Below are positions 12,681 to 24,132 of a stretch of DNA of 64,000 bases, piece by piece. The number at the start of each line of letters is the position of its first letter. Within the stretch, counting starts at the first letter, position 1. Both the position numbers and the translations under genes were made by a program. The notes below the pieces were generated by a model. It did not search any database. It saw only the letters and a list, made by a program, of their open reading frames with translations, and was not told the DNA's origin. This DNA is from Silene conica (lineage: Eukaryota > Streptophyta > Magnoliopsida > Caryophyllales > Caryophyllaceae). The stretch covers positions 31,112,001 to 31,176,000 of the forward strand of contig CM055318.2 of the NCBI GenBank assembly GCA_029255685.2, given 5' to 3'.

Positions 12681-13633
12681 ATCTCTTTAAGGATCACAAG
12701 GGCATACTTCAGTATTATTACCAGTTGATCCACGTTTATCAGTAACGGTTGGCTTGCTAGATAAGTTTGACGTTATTGTCATACGGATGGCGGTGGTCAA
12801 CTGGTCCCTATACGTCACACCTATAGGACACGTTTGAGAGATGTGAAGGTATGAAAATACAGTCACATTTATGCCGGATATGACTAAACAGTTAGTCAGA
12901 GGTATTGACTAATAAATTAGTCAATAAGATGTTGAGATTATTATTTAATACGGATTAAATAATTTTAGCTAATACGGATTACAAGATTAATTCGTAAATT
13001 AAATATAAACGGTTATATTTAATTAAATATTGTATTCGCGTATTAATATAAACAGTTATATTAATTTGGGCAATTATACAATATCGTATTTTATCAGACC
13101 GTTATTAATATATCGACTACATTAATAACTGATAACATGTTACGATTTATAATTATGAACCCGCGAATTATATTTTAGCAATTGGGTCGAATCACGCATT
13201 GGAATAAGGTAAGAGTGGAAAGCCCACTCCTACCCTATGTCCAATTCGGCCGGCCAAGTGTAGTATATAAGGAGATGACTTCTCCTTATGTAGAGTACTC
13301 TTGTTGCACTGTTTAACAAATCTCAAAAGAAAATTAGGGTTTGAGAGCATTCTTCTCCCATAACCCAGATCTCACATCTAAAACTCAAAAGGCTCTCCCA
13401 ATATTGCAAGGCAGTTGAAGAGGATTTCTAGCACACGCGACCACGTCTCATTCTAAGTCTTGGGTGCAAGTTATAGGAGGGAATTTGTGTTAATTCCTGT
13501 TCTTAGGCCTTTTGCGCGAGGACTAAAGGTTGTACTTCTTTTCTTATCTTTTTAATCTTATGACCATATTCACGATTGTATTTTTCATTATAATCCTGCA
13601 AGTTTAGGGCGAATACGCGTTTTATTCCCCACA
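12681..13633 (+). repeat. Copia B 5' LTR, missing first 45 bp
   Basis: It is identical to 20310-21262 except for three substitutions, near 12751, 13417 and 13440. The break falls at CACAT|CTCTTTAAGG, joining copia A sequence directly to the interior of the LTR. Confidence 0.9.
13264..13270 (+). promoter_or_regulatory. TATA box of the copia B 5' LTR
   Basis: TATATAA lies in AGTATATAAGG, in the second half of the LTR, about 370 bp before the primer binding site. This is where the U3/R transition is usually found. The same site is repeated in the 3' LTR. Confidence 0.5.
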
Positions 13634-15370
13634 AGTGGTATCAGAGCCAGGTTATGAAATTTTACAATTGTGTCTTTCATAAGTTTTAAAAATTTTGGAA
13701 AACCGTACATTCTGCCTTGGCACTCGATCGAGTCTCTGTTGCACTCGATCGAGTGCCCTTATACCAGGCCTCGTGCGTGTGCTTTTGTGTTGTAATCGAT
13801 CTTGTTTTCGATTCTAATTTGCATATTGTTATTTAATCGATATTTTTAGCAATATGTGGATCTTTTGTTGTTTTTATTTTTGATTTTCATGTTTTATATC
13901 AAAAGATAAAAACTTGTTTAGATTTAAAGTGCAGCGTTTGCGTTTTAATGAGTCACTCGATCGAGCCCCTACTGCACTCGATCGAGTGACTCTGACACTC
14001 GATCGAGTGCCTCTGTTGCTCGGTCGAGTGCTCTTCTTTCAGGCTATCTTTTTCGAAAATAATTTGTTTTCTTATTTTCACATGGCTTAAAATAATATAC
14101 TGTATACGGAAATAGTATATTATTTAGTGAAACGGTTCACCCTCGTTTGATACATATTGTTTTAAAACAGTTTTAAATAATGGATTATATGTTTATTAAA
14201 ATTGGTGATTAAAGCGGTATAGTCACATAATTTTAATCTTAAAAGGTGGTTTGGTATAAATTTATTAATCATAATAACAGTATTATGTCATGTATAAATT
14301 TTATTTAGTTGATGCATTTTATTTATCGTCTTGTGAATGCCTTGAATGCTTTCAATAACGTATTTAATTTTTGCAAACGGTTGTAACTTAGTGTGGCCTT
14401 AGAAGATTGTGTCACCGTAATGATGGGACACAGTCTTGCTTGTAATTTTGAGATCTTGAATCTCCGGTTTTGTGTTTTTGCCATGTAATTACTTTTGTAT
14501 TTAAATTAGAATGTATCTAGGACTACTTTTGTAATTTAAATTAGTAATTTTGTGAAGACCAAGACGGAGACCGGATGCTCACTCCCGCTGCAAGGACCAA
14601 GATGGAACATCAAGACAAGCTTCTAGGGTCCAACGGTGGATTCCAAGTTGTTTTATGTTTATTTTGGTAGGATAGGCCACACTAGGACTTTTGTTTACGT
14701 TTATTGCATTTATCTTTATGCTTTCATCGATAATAGCTTGCATCATATTCCGCCTAAAACCAAACCACCTATATCATGCCTGAAAACTGACTCATGTAGA
14801 GGTCACGCGTTAGTTTTCTGTGACAATACAGATGTCACATGTCAATTTCAAAGCCATCACTTTATTTAATTCATTCACGCAAATGCTAGTTTTTAGTTCA
14901 CTTAAATATGGATAAATAAAAGTTGATGGGGTCTTCCTCGTATAACCAAAAATTGAGATTAGTCTTTATAAATCAGCCTCCCATGAATCCCTTCTTCGTC
15001 GGTAGGCATAATATGACCCCTTCTACGTCGGGTAAGTGGGAACAGATGATTTATTTTATCTCAACATCATGGTCACTCGATAATATCTAGTGACTGAGAT
15101 GGACTAATAGATAGGATATACGGAAATCTATCGACCAAGAGTTCCAACGATTGGAATTAGCCAAACTGTGGGCTTATCAATATACGGAAATTGAGTCTTG
15201 GGATCGTTTATATAATTCTTGAGGGAGATCAATTATATAAATGCATGAGTCTACGAGTTTAAATTCAATTTAATATAGACTTAAATCACCACAATAAGTT
15301 GCTTATATGGTTTTGTTTTATCTTCTTTTTCAGTGTAGAACACGTTCATTAAAACTGCTGTATAACTAAA
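13634..15370 (+). other. Copia B 1.7-kb untranslated leader
   Basis: This is the region between the LTR and the gag start. It contains the primer binding site at its left edge and two clusters of the CTCGATCGAG palindrome (13721-13756 and 13963-14031). The rest is AT-rich. No conserved ORF was recognised; a 77-codon frame at 14636 looks fortuitous. Copia A has a leader of similar size but without the palindrome. Confidence 0.7.
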
Positions 15371-18300
15371 ATGGCTGGTGAAGACCCAATGCCAAGTGCC
15401 AAGCTAGCACGTGAATCCTGGCTAAAGGCCTTCATGGACTCCATGAATCAGTCAACTAGACTGAGGAATGATGGGTCAAACTTCTCTGACTGGGAGGCAG
15501 CACTATGGAATGCTGCCATTGCTGACGGAAAGCTTAAGTATTTAACTGAGCCCATTCCGGCACACCCAGGAACTGGAGCTAGAGCCAACGAAATTCGCAC
15601 TCATAGCGATTTCGTTATGGAAGCGGATGCGATAAAGAACGTACTCATCTATGCAATGGAATCAAATTTGCAAAGACGCTTCATATCCCATGGTGCAAAC
15701 AAGATTTTCACCACGCTCTCTAACGAATTCTCCAAAGCTCCGAGAATCGTTTCTTATGAGCATACCTGTCGCTTCTTTGAGGCGAAACTCCAGAAGGGCC
15801 AAGCTGTTAGCCCACATATTCTCAACATGATTGAGAATATCGAGAAACTGGAGACCCTAAACTGCAAGATCAGTGAGAACATAATCGTTGATCGTATGCT
15901 TCATTCGCTTCATGATGGGTTCGCCCTCTTTAGGGCCAACTACTACATGAACGACATGAAGAAGACTCCTCATGAGCTCCACTCCCTTCTCGTACAGACT
16001 GAGAAGGATCTGAAATTAAGTGGGAGCATGAAGCAGGATGTTCTCATGATCTCCAGTAAGGGAAAGAGTAAAGGGAAGGCTAAAGCTCAGGGCGACCTAG
16101 CAGTAGGAAAGCCCAGGTTCAAGAAACCAGGATTTACTAAGAGTGGGCCAGGTGAGTCGAGCAACTCACAGGGCAAGACTAAGAGCAAGGATACTAGCAT
16201 GGAATGCCACCACTGCCACAAGACTGGGCATTGGAGGCGCTCATGCCCCGTGTATCGCGAGGACATTAAGGCAGGTCGCGTTACTCCTGTTGGTATGTCT
16301 TCTTCTTCTTTTATTCACATGATTGAGATTAACCATGCAAGTTGCGGAACTTGGGTACTTGATACTGGTTGTGGTTCTAATCTATGTAATCATGTGCAGG
16401 GCCTCCGAAACCAAGAACCCCTAATCAAGGGTGAGGTGGACCTGCGTGTCGGGAATGGAGCACGCGTTGCTGCAGTCTCGAAGGGAACATACGTGATCCA
16501 GCTCCCAAGTGGATTCGACTTATTTTTATATAACTGTTATTATGTTCCTAGTTTGTCCAAAAACATTATTTCAGTTTCTGCACTTGACAAACTCGGTTTT
16601 TCATTTGTAATAGAGAATAATAGCTGTATTTTCTCCTTACACAATATGATTTATGGCAAGGCAGTTTCCATGAATGGAATTTATGTTTTAGATCAAACTA
16701 CCGAGATATTACATGTGAATAACAAGAGATTAAAGGTAGGTGACAAAGATCAAACTTACCTATGGCATTGTCGTATGGGACACATAAATGAGAAACGCGT
16801 AAAACAGCTCATACAGAATGGAGCTATATCGCCCTTTGATTTCGAATCATATGGCACGTGTGAATCATGTCTCATCGGCAAAATGACTCGTATCTCCTTC
16901 AAAGGTGTTGGAATGCGCGCTGCCGACCTATTAGGACTCATACATACGGACGTATGTGGCCCTATGTCGATCAACGCACGAGAAGGCTATAGGTATTTCA
17001 TCACTTTCACGGACGATTTAAGTAGATATGGCTATGTCTATTTAATGAAGCATAAAAGTGAATCATTTGACAAGTTCAAAGAATACCAGAATCGGGTACA
17101 GAACCAGCTGGGTAGAAAGATTAAAGCACTACGTTCGGATCGTGGTGGTGAGTATCTTTCACACGAGTTTGATCAACACCTTAAAGACTGTGGGATCATG
17201 CTACAGTTGACTCCACCTGGAACACCACAATTAAATAGTGTGTCCAAACGGAGAAATCGAACTTTGCTTGATATGGTTCGATCCATGATGAGTCACACCG
17301 TTGTGCCTGATTCATTATGGGGCTATGCTCTTTTGTCGGCCGCTCTAATACTTAACCGAAGTCCGTCTAAAGCTGTTGACAAGACTCCATACGAATTATG
17401 GAAGGGAACGGTCCCTAACTTGTCCTTTATTCGGGTTTGGGGCAGCGAGGCTTATGTCAAGTGGAGACACGAGGATAAGCTCGGCCCGCGATCGGTCAAG
17501 ACATACTTTATAGGCTATCCAAAGGGAATTTTTGGTCATTACTTCTACTCGCCTACCGAACAACTTGTTTTTGTTGCGGCTAGTGCGACGTTCTTAGAGA
17601 AAGAATTTCTCGAGAACAAGTCGAGTAATAGAACCTTCGAGTTATCGGAGGTTCAAGAACCAACTACCGAGCAACCATTGGAGGAAACAGTTCCTTCAAC
17701 CGAGGCTGCGGTGGATATCCCTGAGGAACCTAGGAGGTCGGGAAGAGTCTCTATTCCTCCGGACAGATACATTGGTATGGTCGAGAAACACGATACAGAT
17801 GACGTCTTACTCCTAGAGGGTAATGAACCCACAACCTATAAAGGTGCAATGACCAGTTCTGACTCAAAGCTATGGCTAGAAGCCATGCAATCCGAGATGG
17901 ACTCCATGTATGAGAACAACGTGTGGGATCTTGTGGACCTACCTGCAAAGGTACGTCCCCTTCAATGCAAATGGCTTTACAAGATAAAGCATGCCGTGGA
18001 AGGACAACAGGATATCCACAAGGCAAGACTAGTTGCGAAAGGTTTCACTCAAGTGCCAGGCTTGCACTATGATGAGATCTTTGCACCCGTAGTCATGCTA
18101 CGTTCCATTCGGATTATCTTAGCGATCGCCGCATTTCACGATTATGAAATATGGCAAATGGACGTTAAAACCGCCTTCTTAAACGGTTATTTGGAGGAAG
18201 AGTTGTACATGGTACAACCCGAGGGTTTTATCGATCCAGCACATCCTAAGAAAGTTTGCAAGCTTAAGCGTTCCATCTATGGACTTAAGCAAGCATCGCG

Positions 18301-19402
18301 GAGTTGGAATCATCGCTTCGACCAAGTGATAAAAGAGAATGGGTTCATTCGATCAGTCGAGGAACCATGTCTCTATATCAAGTCGAGTGGGAGCAAGATT
18401 GTATTCCTAGTACTGTATGTCGACGACATACTCTTGATTGGGAATGACATACCTCTCTTATCTTCGGTTAAAGCATGGTTGAAAAACCATTTCCAGATGA
18501 AAGATCTGGGAGAGGCACAAAGAATTTTAGGCATCCGTATCTACAGGGATAGATCACGACGGATGTTGTCTCTCAGTCAGGAGTCTTATATAGATAAGAT
18601 TCTGGAGAGATTCAGCATGACGAACTCCAAGAAGGGGTTCCTTCCTATGACTCCTGGGCTTCACTTGAGTAAGACTCAAGAAGCTAAGTCATTGGAAGAG
18701 AAAGAGCGCATGAGTCGGATTCCTTATGCTTCGGCAATAGGATCGATCATGTATGCCATGATATGCACACGTCCTGACGTTGCATATGCATTGAGTATGA
18801 CAAGTCGATTCCAAGCTCATCCAGGTGAACAACACTGGATGGCCGTGAAAAACATTCTTAAGTACCTACGGAGGACTAAAGATTGGGGATTGACTTACGG
18901 AGGCGACTCGACGCTCTGCGCCACGGGTTACGCAGATGTTAGCTTCCAAACGGATCGAGATGACTCGAAATCTCAGTCTGGATTCGTTTTTACTCTTAAT
19001 GGCGCTGCTGTCAGCTGGAAAAGTTCTAAACAGAGTGTTACAGCAGATTCTACGACTGAGTCCGAGTACTATGCCGCCTCAGAAGCAGCTAAGGAAGCAA
19101 TATGGATGCGTCAATTCTTACAAGGACTATCAGTAGTACCTAGTTCGAATGACCCAATCACCGTTTATTGTGACAATAGCGGTGCCATCTTCCAAGCTAA
19201 GGAGCATTAGTCTAGCAGCAAGGCCAGGCATGTACAACGGAAAGCTCATCTAATCAGAGATTACGTGGAGCAAAAGGAGATTTTCATTGATAAGATCGCT
19301 ACGGATGACAACATAGCTGATCCTCTCACAAAAGCATTACCACGTGATAAGCATGAAGGGCACATTCATTCCATGGGAATTGGATGTGTTCCTAAGTTGT
19401 AG
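15371..19402 (+). CDS. Copia B gag-pol polyprotein, one nonsense codon near the C-terminus
   Basis: One frame runs from ATG 15371 to TAG 19208-19210 (1279 aa). It then continues in the same frame for 63 codons to a second stop at 19400-19402. Domains in order are gag with zinc knuckle (CHHCHKTGHWRRSC), aspartic protease (LDTGCGS), GAG-pre-integrase (HCRMGH...CESC), integrase core, reverse transcriptase (YVDDILLIG) and RNase H (DSTTESEY). The integrase catalytic glutamate, expected 36 residues after the Asp of LRSDRGGEY, is Lys626 (SKRRNRTLL); copia A still has Glu (SERRKRTLL). Ser623 also replaces the usual Gly. The early TAG cuts the RNase H tail. The element therefore looks integration-defective despite its long open frame. 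Confidence 0.92.
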
Positions 19403-20264
19403 TACTCTATTATGAATTCATGTAATAATTCATTTTCTCGTGTACTCTATTCAACCTTATTGTTATGATATAAAATGTTTTGTTTCTCATGTGGAATTGT
19501 ACGCCAATTTTGAACACCACAAAGTGAACTGATTAACATTACATCGTTTTGGTCCTTGATTACCCACTTGAGCTGATAACTCAGGTAATCATTTTGTGAC
19601 GTTGGTTGATGGTGGGTTCAACGAGCCATAAGTCACGCGGCTGACTGACCAATCACAAAGGCGAGTTATACGGATATCTCGTAGGACACCCCGTGACAGC
19701 GTTATGGAGTCCTAAATGTTATATAACATTGGGTGCCAGGTCGTGGATAGGACCTCCATAGTGTTCCTTAGAGTCGAGTCTTTTGACTTTCAACTGTCTC
19801 TTGAGATTAAGGCAGATTTTGGGTAACTTTGGTTTCTTTCCCACGGTCACCGTAACAGGGGCCAAGAGGATTTTTTCTGGGTTATTTCATGCTGCGCGAT
19901 ATCGGCAGGATTCGAGTTGAGGGAAATATCCAAACCCTTATCAGGATTTTATCATTTCTCAGGGCCACTCGAGGAGTAGTAACTGAAATGCATGGCCATG
20001 CTCGAATACAGATTCGTTTTATCAGTTAAGTTACTCTCTAGTCGGGGAAACCACTCTTGATACAGATCGCTTGTGAGATACGACCTTTGCGAATGCGGAT
20101 TTGCAAATTGTCTTACATTGAGTGGGAGAAATTTTAAAAGGATATGAGAATCGGTTATCGCACCTACACTTGTACAGACAAGTGGGAGTTTGTTGGAGCT
20201 TGTGTCCTCCACATGTAGTGTGATAACGTCATTGAACATACCCTTGTACGGACAAGTGGGAGAT
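19403..20264 (+). other. Copia B 3' untranslated region
   Basis: It is non-coding and about 860 bp long, ending in the polypurine tract before the 3' LTR. Its last part is homologous to copia A sequence at 21263-21450 (GGCCATGCTCGAATA, then the GACAAGTGGGAG-type end). This homology confirms that A and B are related copies. Confidence 0.7.
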
Positions 20265-21262
20265 TGTTGGGGCTGGTGTCCTTGACAATTAAGTACAATG
20301 ACTTATTAAATCTCTTTAAGGATCACAAGGGCATACTTCAGTATTATTACCAGTTGATCCACGTTTATCAATAACGGTTGGCTTGCTAGATAAGTTTGAC
20401 GTTATTGTCATACGGATGGCGGTGGTCAACTGGTCCCTATACGTCACACCTATAGGACACGTTTGAGAGATGTGAAGGTATGAAAATACAGTCACATTTA
20501 TGCCGGATATGACTAAACAGTTAGTCAGAGGTATTGACTAATAAATTAGTCAATAAGATGTTGAGATTATTATTTAATACGGATTAAATAATTTTAGCTA
20601 ATACGGATTACAAGATTAATTCGTAAATTAAATATAAACGGTTATATTTAATTAAATATTGTATTCGCGTATTAATATAAACAGTTATATTAATTTGGGC
20701 AATTATACAATATCGTATTTTATCAGACCGTTATTAATATATCGACTACATTAATAACTGATAACATGTTACGATTTATAATTATGAACCCGCGAATTAT
20801 ATTTTAGCAATTGGGTCGAATCACGCATTGGAATAAGGTAAGAGTGGAAAGCCCACTCCTACCCTATGTCCAATTCGGCCGGCCAAGTGTAGTATATAAG
20901 GAGATGACTTCTCCTTATGTAGAGTACTCTTGTTGCACTGTTTAACAAATCTCAAAAGAAAATTAGGGTTTGAGAGCATTCTTCTCCCATAACCCAGATC
21001 TCACATCTAAAACTCAAAAGGCTCTCCCAATATTGCAAGGCAGTTGGAGAGGATTTCTAGCACACGCGGCCACGTCTCATTCTAAGTCTTGGGTGCAAGT
21101 TATAGGAGGGAATTTGTGTTAATTCCTGTTCTTAGGCCTTTTGCGCGAGGACTAAAGGTTGTACTTCTTTTCTTATCTTTTTAATCTTATGACCATATTC
21201 ACGATTGTATTTTTCATTATAATCCTGCAAGTTTAGGGCGAATACGCGTTTTATTCCCCACA
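20265..21262 (+). repeat. Copia B 3' LTR (complete, 998 bp)
   Basis: It begins TGTTGGGGCTGG and ends ATTCCCCACA. It is the reference copy for the truncated 5' LTR. The next bases (TGGCCATGCTCG) belong to copia A. Confidence 0.9.
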
Positions 21263-21450
21263 TGGCCATGCTCGAATATGATTCGTATCAGTTATGTGAC
21301 TCTCTAGTCGAGAAAACCACTCTTTATATGATTACTTGGGAGATACGACCTTGTAAGGTGACTTTGCAATTTGTCTTCCATTGAGTGAGAGAATAATTTA
21401 TGGATATGAGAATCGTAATCGCACACACACTTGTAGGACAAGTGGGAGAT

Positions 21451-23639
21451 TTTTGGAGTAAATGTCCTCCACGGTGTGTGATTATTTGAATAAATCTTAT
21501 ACAGGATCACACAGGGATACTTAGTATATTAATCAGTTGGTTAACGTTTATCGGTAATGATTGACTCACTAGAAGTTTGACGTTACTGTCATATGATGGC
21601 GATAATCAGCTGATCCCTAAAGGTCACACCTATAGGATAGTACTGAGAAATCTATATAAAAGTATATAAGAAGAACCATTACACATGAATTAGACACGTG
21701 TCACTCTCACATTAAAAATTTTCCCGCCCAAGTTCCCATGATGTAATATCGATTTTGGAAAATCTTGGAAAAAATATTCTCGCTGATTAATGTATACAAA
21801 ATAGGGAATATATGGCATGTCCGTGCAATATTTAATAAAATTTAGACTGGTATTCAAAATCTAAAATATTACTATGCATATCGGTGCAAAAATATTCTAT
21901 ATAAATATAGAAGTGCTTAGACTATACAAATATTCTATATAAATCCGTGCAAAAATATTTTATGTAACTATGAAAATTATTTTATATATCTTTTAAATTT
22001 AGACACTTCTTGATGCAAATAGACAGCGAACAATATTATTCAAAGATATTATCCGTGCAATATTAAATTTATCCGTGCAATATTAAAACCTCCAAAAAAA
22101 TATTCTCACATACAATTGTTGGAAAAAATATTCTCACATATTATGATTTTATGTAGTCATGTTATCTATATCTATTTATAATTTATTTTTCTTTTTTGAT
22201 TGTATTGTGTAGAATTTTTATCTGTTTGAATTTACTTGAGTAATTCGACGTCTTCGAAGTATTACTCGGTCAGTAATTTCTTTAGTGTAAAGAAGTATTT
22301 GTTAATGTAATTTAATTCAGGTCCTGTCGGTCCAATTCGGGTCATGTCAGTTTGGTTCATCATTTTTTTCGAGATAATTAGGGTCGGATCGGATTGGATC
22401 ATTACGGGTCGGGTCGTGCCGGGCCAATGATTAAGAGAGAAATCTCATTTCAAGTCATTTTGTTCATTAGAGTTTTTGTTTTTCCAAGTTATTTTCGAGT
22501 TGGGTGGTTTCAGATTATACCACTTCGGGTTGGATCAATTACGGGTCAAATTAGTTAAGAAGTTTTTGACAAGTCAGATGAATTCTGATTTTGGGTCATA
22601 TTTGGGTGATGTAGTTTGGGTCAATTTCGGGTCTCAGGTCAGCCTATTTTCGGATATGTAACAATTATTGTTCTCAAATTGAAATATGACAAAAATAATC
22701 GTTAGTAAGGGAAAAACCGTAATAATCGGACAACGGAAAATTGAAACTTATAAATAAAGATAAAAGGCGAGACCAAATATTACTCTAAGTCTCAAATTCC
22801 AAAAGATAAATTGTCGCCCCGACTAATTCTAACATATTGATAACAATGTTATTCCAGTTTTTAATAAAATTAAGAACTATTTAACTATACATTTCCGTGC
22901 AAAATTGCACGGGTTCTAAGCTAGTGTGATTATATATTAACATAATTGTAAATGCTAAACTTAGCTAAATGTAGTTAAGTAGATGATAAACATTTAATTC
23001 GAATTAAATGTTAATTCTAATAAATATATATATAAATGTTATATTTATTAATTATATAATAATATATGATATTTTAGAATAATATAATTGGATTAATTAA
23101 TTATAAGATAATTAATTAATGTTCTCCGGGAATTATAATTGTACACCGAAAATTATTAAAATGTGTATGATATTTTAAGGAAATTCGGAATAAGGAAACT
23201 AACTTAGAATATTATAATATAAGGAGGTTTCCTAATAGAAGTACAATACCAACACAAACCAAAACCCTATAAGTAGGGATTCGGCCGTGTGGTACATGGT
23301 ACGAAAAAGGTTGTTTTCTCTCTTGTTCTCTTTGATCAGTTTATCATCTTAAAATCCCAAAACAAATCCTCTAAAATAATTAATAGTAATTTAGGAGGAG
23401 CTTTGAAGGGATATTTCTCAGTCATCTTGGGTGCAATCTAAGGAGAACTTTTACCTTGAAGTTCGGGTTTATACTAGGTTGTTCTTAGGCCGATCTCATA
23501 TAGGACTAAAGGTTATTTCTATATTCTTGACTGTTTAATTTTTGCAATTAAGGTTTTATTGAATCATTTTTTATATAATCCTTGACAGTATTAATATGAT
23601 TAATACTTTTATAAGTAATTTAAGAAATTATTTCCTACA
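21451..23639 (+). repeat. Copia A 3' LTR, split by a Helitron
   Basis: It matches 6494-7432 in two parts, 21451-21650 and 22925-23639. The first part begins TTTTGGAG where the 5' LTR has TGTTGGAG. Indels separate it from the 5' LTR; for example, a block around 6780-6810 is missing. Confidence 0.88.
21651..22924 (+). mobile_element. Non-autonomous Helitron
   Basis: It begins TCTATATAAAAG and ends GCTAG, with a hairpin (CCGTGCAAAATTGCACGG) about 11 bases before the CTAG. It is inserted exactly between A and T: the intact 5' LTR reads GAGAAATGTGATT at this site. Those three signs (5' TC, 3' CTRR with hairpin, A/T insertion without duplication) define Helitrons. It has no coding capacity for Rep/helicase and is AT-rich. 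Confidence 0.9.
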
Positions 23640-23644
23640 GATCG

Positions 23645-24013
23645 ATATAACCTTAATAGATCGAAAGATTGGTTGGGGAGTCTAGGGTGAAAGGAGATAA
23701 TCACTACGCACTTCGTTAATGACTTGACTGACCTAGTTATCTCGCATGACATGAATTACCGCGATGACCCGATTCCTGACATATTTCCCCTTTTTATTGA
23801 TTAAATCCATCTTTATTTTATTCTGTTTTGTTTTATATCCGTCTTTTTTTATAGTTAGTTAGGAACAACAACAAACCCCCCGCCCCCCTTGTGACCAATG
23901 AACTGACCTTTATTTAAAACTTTGCCTCCCTGAGGAATCGACCCTACTACCACTAGTTTCAGTTAGTAGTACTTAGGTTTTATCGTTGACCGTGTATACG
24001 ACAGAACGTGTCA
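23645..24013 (+). mobile_element. Athila-like 5' LTR, second part
   Basis: It continues the LTR interrupted at 6493 and ends near GTGTCA at 24013, a few bases before the primer binding site. It includes a C-run (CCCCCCGCCCCCC) near 23876. Confidence 0.65.
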
Positions 24014-24018
24014 AATTT

Positions 24019-24036
24019 TGGCGCCGTTGTCGGGGA
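24019..24036 (+). other. Primer binding site of the Athila-like element
   Basis: TGGCGCCGTTGTCGGGGA matches the 3' end of tRNA-Asp as used by Athila/Tat-type elements, with one apparent change (GTC where GCC is usual). Confidence 0.75.
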
Positions 24037-24132
24037 GCCAATCGGTTTTAAGCTTTTGTGTTAGTTTAGTTTTGTTTCTTTGTCTTAAGGAATTATATTA
24101 ATTCCTTAAGACCGTTCTTATTTTTTTCCTCA

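Larger units (their letters stand above)
12681..21262 (+). mobile_element. Young Ty1/copia retrotransposon B nested in copia A
   Basis: The 3' LTR (20265-21262, 998 bp, TGTTGGGG...CCCCACA) is complete. The 5' LTR (12681-13633) lacks the first 45 bp. Over the 953 shared bases I count three substitutions and no indels, so insertion was recent. The primer binding site TGGTATCAGAGCC is at 13636-13648, and a purine tract (AAGTGGGAGA) precedes the 3' LTR. Copia A resumes at 21263. Copia A has also lost several hundred bases here, so a deletion probably removed both the A sequence and the start of the B 5' LTR. That would explain why no target duplication is visible. Confidence 0.9.
6494..23639 (+). 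mobile_element. Ty1/copia retrotransposon A (degenerate), carrying nested copia B and a Helitron
   Basis: The 5' LTR is 6494-7432 (starts TGTTGGAG, ends CCTACA). The 3' LTR is 21451-23639, itself split by a Helitron. The flanks GATCG (6489-6493) and GATCG (23640-23644) form an exact 5-bp target duplication inside the Athila LTR. The primer binding site TGGTATCAGAGCC (7435-7447) is complementary to initiator tRNA-Met. Its own sequence is 6494-12680 and 21263-23639. Its LTRs differ by many substitutions and indels, and the 3' LTR now begins TTTTGG instead of TGTTGG, so this is an old, inactive copy. Confidence 0.9.

Noticed and set aside
14636-14869. 77-codon ORF in the copia B leader
   Set aside because: No similarity to retroelement proteins; the equivalent region in copia A is not open.
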